Source of the DNA: Chlamydoabsidia padenii
Taxonomy: Eukaryota; Mucoromycota; Mucoromycetes; Mucorales; Cunninghamellaceae
Direction of reading: 5' to 3'
NCBI GenBank assembly: GCA_025330725.1
Contig: JAIWND010000007.1
Span: 806,001 to 870,000, forward strand
DNA: 64,000 bases
The position numbers were made by a program, and so were the translations under genes. Within the stretch, counting starts at the first letter, position 1. Each line of letters starts with the position of its first letter. The notes under the pieces are model-generated. The model was not told where the DNA came from, ran no database searches, and saw only the letters and a list, made by a program, of their open reading frames with translations. Shown piece after piece: positions 57,844 through 64,000 of the stretch.

Positions 57844-60053
57844 TCAGGTTAAAAAGAAAGGATGTTCCAATGCCTTGGTCGCGGTAATACGATGTCTATA
57901 ATCCAAAGCCATGAGTTTTTCCAGCAAGTCAATCACATGAAGCACCTGTTGATTGTCTTTCTCCATCCACAGTTTAAATTTGGTCGTGTTCAATACCTGG
58001 CAGATCTTGAATAAAGATATTCGAGTAGATGGAATGGTCTGGATATTGGTTTCAAATGTTCGATCTATTTCGTATAGATATAAATAATAAAAAGGGATGA
58101 ATTTTTTTTTTCCGCCTACTTGATTTCCACCACTTACTATGTAAAGCTGCACATTCTTTCATTTCCACCATTCCAAAGAGAGTAGCTATTTCGATCAATG
58201 AGTCACCTTCATCATGGGCAATAAAGAAGGGGTATCGGCCCGAAAGTAACGATAGAAGGATGACCCCCACCGACCAGATATCAATAGCTGCAAGAGAAAG
58301 GTCATTAGTGCATATGGATGAGGGAAAAAAAAGTCATTTTTTACCAACTTACCAACAGTTTGATGAGTCACGCGTAACAGCACTTCAGGGGCACGAAACC
58401 CTCTTGTGCCTGCCCTATTCGCCCTGATGGTTTTCCTATTCAAGTACGAAATAAAGTATGAATAAACCATTCTTGTCTTTTATCAGAGTGGTTATTGTTA
58501 CTTTTACCGTGAATCATGCTTGATGTAGCCTGGTTTAGTAGATTCGTCCTTATTTGATTTGGGTAGCAATGGTTTTGAGCTCGATCGATGTAATAAGTCC
58601 AGAGTAGCAGTCGATGCAGATCGTTCCCATGTGGCGGTTGGTGTTGTCGTCTTTCTAATCGTTCCTGATCTTGAGGGTGAGATGGGTTTAGGTGGTTCTG
58701 GAGGTCGTGTGTCATTTTCCCTCTAGGATAAAAAAAAAAATGAGTGGATGGGTTGGTTTACCATGATTAGTCCTTACCTGTGCCAATCCAAAATCAATCA
58801 GCATACCAGACCTTGTTTTCATATTGTATAAAAAATTATTAGGCTTGATATCCCGATGCAAGACACCTTGGCTATGTAGATGTTTTAGGGCAGTGATAAG
58901 TGATTTCAAATAGTATTTGATATCTAGTAAATCCATATGTCGCAAACAGTCCTATACATGTACCATGTTAAATCCATCATCCTCATTTGATCCATTGTTA
59001 CCTTAAAGTCATCATGTTTAAAGTACGGCATCACCAGGAAGACGTTTTCATGTTCACGGAAGGCAGTGATCAGTTGAGAGACACAGGACGCACCTCTATA
59101 TATAAAGAGTCAGTTGATGATAATATGTGTGTGTAGGAGGATGGGACTTACTTCAAGTCTTTCATGATCTTGATTTCATGAGCCATACGTTTCGGACTAC
59201 TTGTTGCATGAATTCGTTTGAGTGCCACATACTTTTGATCTTGATCATTGCTGTTTGCCAAGGCTTTTTCCCAGGATGAATTGTCGTACTTGTCGTATCG
59301 TAAATCCTTTGCCTTGTAAACCGAGCTAAAGGTACCGCATCCAATCTTGTCTACCAGTCGATAGTGAGTCTTGAGTGCTTTGACTGTTTTGGTGAGCGTA
59401 TCCATTTCATGTTGTAGTTTCTGTTTCCTATCATCGCAAGGTGTCTCTAGTTTTGGCGGAGGGTCTTGTGGAGAGTTGTCTTGTAAAACCAGTGATGGAG
59501 GCTGATTTTCTTTTTCTAAGCAATCTTGTTGGATTTTGGGTTGTGTCAGAGGTGTCGGTGGACGATAAGACGGCTGTTGTTGTTGACTAGAAGACGGTAA
59601 AGGTTGAGAGGACCAAGAGAAATCACATATAGAAAAATCCAATGGTTTGGGCTTCTTGTTATCTGGTGCAAGATGGTCAAGAAGAACGTCTGATTTACGT
59701 TTGGTAAAGGAGGAGTTGTGCTGTGCTCTTATTGGTGATGCATAGGGAGAATAGTGTGGATGAGGTCGATTGGATAAGGGTTCAGTAGAGACATCTTGCC
59801 AGTATGAAGGAGACGTTTGTTGGTGAGGTGAGTCTAGGTAAAAGGGTTGATGCACACTGTAGGTACCATCAAGGTCATTAGGTTCATCTAATAGGACATG
59901 CCTGGTGGAATTATCAACGTTTTCTTTCCAATGGTCATCCATATCATTCTTGTGAGTGGTGTAAAGAGGAGCTTCCGTTAGATAAATGTGTTTTTTTCCT
60001 GGTGTGTTGGGAGCATCTTGATAAATAGCATGGGAAGATGAGCCCGCTTGCAT
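57844..60053 (-). CDS. CDC7: CDC7 kinase (DDK catalytic subunit)
   Basis: Predicted exons in coding order: 60053-59152, 59095-59002, 58951-58778, 58722-58508, 58435-58353, 58287-58138 and 58064-57844, giving 612 residues. A ~230-residue Pro/Gln/Ser-rich N-terminus precedes the kinase. The kinase has YRLVDKIGCGTFSSVYKAKD (G-loop), VALKRI (catalytic Lys), LHSQGVLHRDIKPNNFLYN and LIDFGLAQ. A ~75-residue kinase insert follows, then AGTRGFRAPEVLLR and AIDIWSVGVILLSLLSGRYP, and it ends ALEHPFFLT. The large insert after DFG and the order of motifs identify CDC7/Hsk1, the Dbf4-dependent kinase that phosphorylates MCM to fire origins. An upstream in-frame ATG at 60149 would add a CT-repeat-encoded Leu/Ser run and is considered leader. 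Confidence 0.94.
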
Positions 60054-60481
60054 TGTGAATGGAGCAAGCAATGGTATGACGCTAGGGTATACAATTGAGA
60101 GAGGGAGAGATAGAGAGAGAGAGAGAGAGAAAAAAAAAGGAAATCTCATTTAACCTTGAGATCATCATAATTCAAATCCCGCCTTTTCTTTTTTGGCAAT
60201 ACCCAACAAATAAAAAACCATCTCTTTGACACAAAATAGAATGACCTTTAGTTTCTAGTTTATTAATTTAACAACTGATTAAAGAGGTTATCTTGATGGA
60301 TCCAAAAACGAAACTTCCTTCTTATCATTATGTCGGAGGGACCCAATTAGCAGGAATCACACACTGCAAGTAAACGGGGTTGGAAATGTCGAAAAATTGG
60401 TTCAAGCGGTGGCTGATTTTTAACCGATCTTTTTTTTTTTTTTTTTTTTTTCTTCTTCTTCTTTCCTGTCATTAATTCTCA
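60054..60481. promoter_or_regulatory. Divergent promoter, CDC7 / TRM11
   Basis: No gene seen. TTCAAATCCCGCC at 60171-60183 lies about 120 bp before the CDC7 ATG. A GA repeat (60108-60130) lies in the CDC7 leader. A T run plus TTC repeat (60430-60465) leads into TRM11. Confidence 0.55.
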
Positions 60482-62289
60482 ATGCCATTCTACTTGATCC
60501 AGTTTGCTCAGGTAAGCATCTATTTGGTTATGAATAGCGTTTGTTTACCTACTTTTTATATATTTTTTTATATCGTAGTCTCACGAAGAGTTTCGTTTAC
60601 CGGAATTCGAATCCTTGGCTGTTTTGGAAAACGTCAAATACAACTACTCTAAAGACAGCTACCGCCTAGACGTATGTTTACCTCCCTCTCTCCAAACATA
60701 CTCACACTCATCATACACTTTTATATATATATATATATATAGAGTCCCTTCTTCAAGGTTGAATTGGAATCCGATGAAGATGCACGAAGAATCGTCAAAC
60801 GATCCATTCTTGTAAAGTAAGTTTTCCCAAGCTTTGGTCGTAGTATATCAAGTATTTTTAAAAAATAACGTCTCTTTTTTATGATATAGACGCATATATG
60901 AACTCTGGGGTGAAGGTGCGACATATGACCAGGTGAATACTCAAGTCAAGGCGGACAAGACCAAATGGACCGAATACCAACACACATCATTTAAATTCAG
61001 CGTATCCGCCTTTGGATGGACCCTGACTGCCAAAGAACAATTAGCCATCATCAACTCTTTCTCGTACTTGGGCTTTGAAGGTGATATTGATTTGGTCAAC
61101 CCACAAGTGAAATTCGGTGTCATGGAAGACTATGGACACAACTCGGCACAAAAAGGCATTCGTCCTCCTTTGCACTACATTTACATGGGCCGTCTCGTAG
61201 CCTCGGGCAGTCGCGAACTCGTACAAAAATACAATCTCAAGAAGCGTCATTATTTGGGAACCACCTCTATGGATGCTGAATTGTCTTTGGTGATGGCCAA
61301 TCAAGCGTTGGCTGACTCTGGTAAATTGGTGTATGATCCTTTTGTGGGTACAGGGAGCTTTTTGTTTACCTGTGCTCATTTTGGTTCTTTTACTCTGGGA
61401 TCTGATATTGATGGCCGTCAGATTCGGGGGAAATCAAAGGATCGTGGGGTTAAATCGAATATTGAACAGTATAATTTACAAGGTCGGGTATTGGACTCGC
61501 TAGTGTTTGATGTCACAAAGAACCCTTGGCGTTGTGATGACTGGTTGGATGCTATTGTGACAGGTAAATGACAAGAGGAAGAGGAAGATTGTGGTGAACT
61601 AATAAAGGTTTTTTTGTTGTTTGTCTCTTTTAGATCGTAAGTGGTGTCAATTCGCACTACCTTTAATATTTACTCATTTTATCCCATTTTAGCTCCTTAT
61701 GGTGTTCGTGCTGGCGCGAAAAAGTTGGGTCGAAAGGACGAAGACAAGAAACCATTGCAATTGCGATCATACGAAGGTGTACCTATGCATTTGTAAGTGA
61801 CTACCAAAAGAGAGGGTGTGACATTCTGTTTAACATTTTTTTTTTTTTTGTCAATTAGACGAGAAGATTACTATCCTCCTACCAAACCTTATGAAATGTC
61901 AGAAGTATTATCTGATCTCCTATCATTTTCGGCGAAACACCTTCGTATTGGTGGTCGATTGGTCTATTGGCTTCCTACTGTGGTGGACGAATATTCAAAC
62001 ACCGACGTACCTCAACATCCTTCAATGATCTTGATCTCCAACAGTGAACAAAACTTTGGTCAATGGTCCCGACGGTTGATTACAATGGAGAAGGTAAAAT
62101 CTTATGATGCACAAGATCACACCACACTCTCTTCTTCTGGTCCATCTGATGAAAATGCACCAAAATCAATGGGGCATTACTTGTTTAGAGAAAAGGTAAA
62201 TATAATATATACATGTCACATCACTAACACTTTGTATACAGTATTTTAGTTTTGGTAGACAAAATGAAGACGGAAAGAAGATAGAATAG
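60482..62289 (+). CDS. TRM11: tRNA (guanine-10-N2) methyltransferase TRM11, with a 3-nt exon
   Basis: Predicted exons 60482-60511, 60579-60671, 60743-60816, 60890-61563, 61634-61636 (ATC), 61693-61792, 61859-62195 and 62242-62289, giving 452 residues. The N-terminal THUMP-like part starts MPFYLIQFAQSHEEFRLPE. The methyltransferase has a SAM loop YDPFVGTGSFLFTCAHFG and GSDIDGRQIRG. The catalytic motif DPPYGVR is formed only if the 3-nt exon is included. IGGRLVYWLPTV follows, and the end FREKYFSF is typical. Trm11 with Trm112 makes m2G10 in cytosolic tRNAs. The last exon is required to replace an implausible read-through tail. Confidence 0.94.
61634..61636 (+). other. TRM11: 3-nt microexon ATC in TRM11
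   Basis: TTTTAG|ATC|GTAAGT: a consensus acceptor and donor flank just three bases. Exon 4 ends ...ATT GTG ACA G and exon 6 starts CT CCT TAT GGT. Including ATC gives GAT CCT CCT TAT GGT, DPPYG. Confidence 0.8.
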
Positions 62290-62364
62290 ATAAAATATGT
62301 TTTTTATTGTTAATAAAAATAAAATAGATTCTAATAAATGATATGTGTGTATGGGTTGAAGGGA

Positions 62365-63918
62365 TTATGGATTATCAGATACTATTCTATTAGACTTGGC
62401 CAAAGAGGGTGGTGGATGGGTGGATGTAGATTGTTGGGCTAAAGATCGTAGCAAGGCAGGTGGACGTGATGAATAGGGTCGTTGAGGTAAGTGATCATTT
62501 GTCGGATCCGGTTGGGCTCGTCGTTTTTTTGCGCTTTCCTTCAACTTTTCCCATCGTTCGCGGTACTTGTTCATCAAGAGCTGCTGTTTATCGATTTGAT
62601 CCTTTAAACGTCGATTTTCATCCTCCGTTTCCTTTAATCGGGTGACTATTAAATAAAAATAAAAAAAAAAAAAAAGATATCAGTATACACTACAGAAGAG
62701 AGGGATTGATCCACTTGCCTAATTCAGCTGTGCTACCACCATTGGGTTGATTCAAAGCCGGATGCCTTGGATAACTATTATGTGACCCATGAATCCCACT
62801 ATTTGCAAGTAAAGCCACAGAGGAAGATCGCATGGATGATGAAGTGTCCTGATTTTGCATGATCCGTTTCGCTTGTCGTTGTACATCATGTCGGAATTGT
62901 AAGATGCTACTTTTCAACATGTTGCTTTCTTCCGCCGTCTTTGAGTCAAGTTAGTTAATCCCACTTGGACATGATGTGTATTTACCTTTTCTAATGATTG
63001 TATCCGCCGAGAGAGTTGTTCAATACGTTGTTTTAATTGTTCATTTTCAGTTTGTAGTACGTCTACAGAGTCGTTTGTTGTATCGTGATGATCAGGAACC
63101 AAAAAGAAGGATTCCATCATGACGGAGGATGTATCCATGTCTTCTGTCGTGTGTTGATAAGGTGTAGGTATGTCATCTTCGTTAAGTGGTGCCGAGGCAA
63201 AAGCGACTGGATTTGAGAGTTGATCCACCAAGGTTTCTACCACTTTTAAAAACTTGTTGAATGGATCGGAAGCATCATCCTCTTCATCATACTATATAAA
63301 GAGTAAATACAATGAATGACATTCCACAAATCTTGTTTACTTTACATTGTCAGTTGATAATAAAGCATAGGATTCACCAATTCCAGCATATCCCTTCCTG
63401 CCATGTGATAAAGAAGTCTCGGGTAAAACCTGTAACAGTTCATCCATCTTGATCTTGTCCGTTTCCTCGTCCACTGGGGTTGGTACCGTTGATCCTTCTT
63501 CCAATTTAATCTTGTTGAGTTTTCGTTCCAGGTCCTTTGATCGTCGAGTATGATTGGCCACTAGTAGACGTAAGGATTTTCCAGCCTAGGGGTTTTCAAA
63601 AGAAGAGCAAGTCCATATTATAGTGAGTGTTCTCTTTTTTTTTTTTTTTTTCCCTCTTACCTCGGCATCCTGAGTGTAATCCAACGCTTTTTGGAATTGT
63701 TCTACAAAATAGTGATTAGTATGTGAATAGGAGAATCTGTTTTAAATTTTACCTGCAGCATGTTGATGGGCTTCAATAGCATCTGTCCAAGCTTCTTTAT
63801 CTTCGTACCCTTCGGCAGCATTGGCAAAAGTATGTCCCTATAGTAATAAAAACTGAGTATCATTGTATTTGAAATCTAGGGTGTCACTTACCGCATTGAC
63901 TGGAGCTAATGAGTTCAT
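62365..63918 (-). CDS. MIT-like/coiled-coil protein, possible Atg38/NRBF2 homologue
   Basis: Predicted exons in coding order: 63918-63892, 63837-63753, 63701-63661, 63585-63346, 63291-62986, 62938-62719 and 62645-62365, giving 399 residues. The N-terminus is a helical repeat-like MIT domain (GHTFANAAEGYEDKEAWTDA, IEAHQHAAEQFQKAL, AGKSLRLLVANHTRRSKDLE). A negatively charged linker and a strong coiled coil follow (LQTENEQLKQRIEQLSRRIQ, about 240-262). More helices (TRLKETEDENRRLKDQI) and a Pro-rich tail end the protein. The MIT plus central coiled-coil layout matches Atg38/NRBF2, the dimeric subunit of autophagy PI3-kinase complex I. A different MIT scaffold cannot be excluded. Intron 6 is GC-AG, and intron 5 ends in AAG. 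Confidence 0.6.
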
Positions 63919-64000
63919 GGCTTGGTTGATTGTAAACAAAAGACATTTAAAAAAAAGAAGAGCAAAGAAGGCATGGGGGAATGAGAAAAAAAAAAATTGA

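Noticed and set aside
61564..61692. Single intron joining TRM11 exon 4 directly to CTCCTTATGG
   Set aside because: In frame, but yields TAPYG and loses the invariant Asp; the 3-nt exon with perfect splice signals is the better model.
1..64000. tRNA, rRNA, CRISPR arrays, insertion sequences, biosynthetic gene cluster
   Set aside because: No cloverleaf-like B-box/A-box pairs, spaced repeats, transposase or clustered secondary-metabolism genes were seen on either strand by eye.

Overview
The window is nuclear DNA of a filamentous fungus, most likely an early-diverging one (Mucoromycota, Mucorales-like). About two dozen protein genes lie close together on both strands. Most are split by many short introns (about 50-100 nt) with GTAAGT-type donors and TAG acceptors. 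Promoters and introns carry long T-rich tracts, and the proteins match conserved eukaryotic single-copy families. I saw no rRNA, tRNA, CRISPR array, intact transposon or bacterial-style operon. Taxonomy is inferred from gene style only. All exon coordinates are my own reading, checked for an open frame across every junction and for agreement with the protein family.

Layout. 1-1808 (+) 5'-truncated ABC-F ATPase ARB1. 2387-4603 (+) vacuolar amino-acid transporter. 4724-5389 (-) NAD(P)-binding Rossmann protein. 5834-7678 (-) eIF3e, divergent from a small coiled-coil gene at 7874-8143 (+). 8260-9159 (-) ribosomal protein eL15. 9917-13699 (+) SPX-EXS phosphate exporter/sensor (SYG1/XPR1). 14286-15976 (+) type I membrane protein. 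16266-17191 (+) tRNA pseudouridine-55 synthase. 17508-19431 (+) GRR1-like F-box/LRR protein. 19896-20854 (+) SRP receptor beta. 22160-25449 (+) large coiled-coil orphan. 25878-28316 (+) LIM-domain-binding co-regulator. 28842-31984 (+) ARP5 of INO80. 32635-34635 (-) DDI1. 35411-39173 (-) MGA2/SPT23-like IPT-ankyrin factor. 40130-42487 (+) USP12/46-type deubiquitinase. 42975-43862 (+) intronless Ser/Pro-rich orphan. 44162-47552 (-) GUF1 (mitochondrial EF4). 47933-49979 (-) ERT1/AcuK-type Zn2Cys6 regulator. 50540-51889 (+) mitochondrial carrier. 52085-53155 (+) HIS1. 54289-56175 (-) L-2-hydroxyglutarate dehydrogenase. 56539-57519 (-) RNPS1-like SR protein. 57844-60053 (-) CDC7 kinase. 60482-62289 (+) TRM11. 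62365-63918 (-) MIT/coiled-coil protein resembling Atg38/NRBF2.

The genes are housekeeping rather than one pathway. They cover translation (ARB1, eIF3e, eL15, GUF1, PUS4, TRM11, SRP receptor), ubiquitin/proteasome (GRR1, DDI1, USP), chromatin and transcription (ARP5, LDB, MGA2-like, ERT1), cell cycle (CDC7) and metabolism or transport (HIS1, L2HGDH, AVT, SYG1, mitochondrial carrier).

The most interesting signals concern gene architecture. TRM11 appears to contain a 3-nt exon that rebuilds its catalytic DPPY motif. The RNPS1-like gene has its AUG split by an intron. A perfect 10-bp hairpin sits exactly on the eL15 5' splice site. A recurrent promoter element, about TTCAAATnCCG, lies 70-180 bp before many start codons. 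GC-AG introns and AAG acceptors recur.
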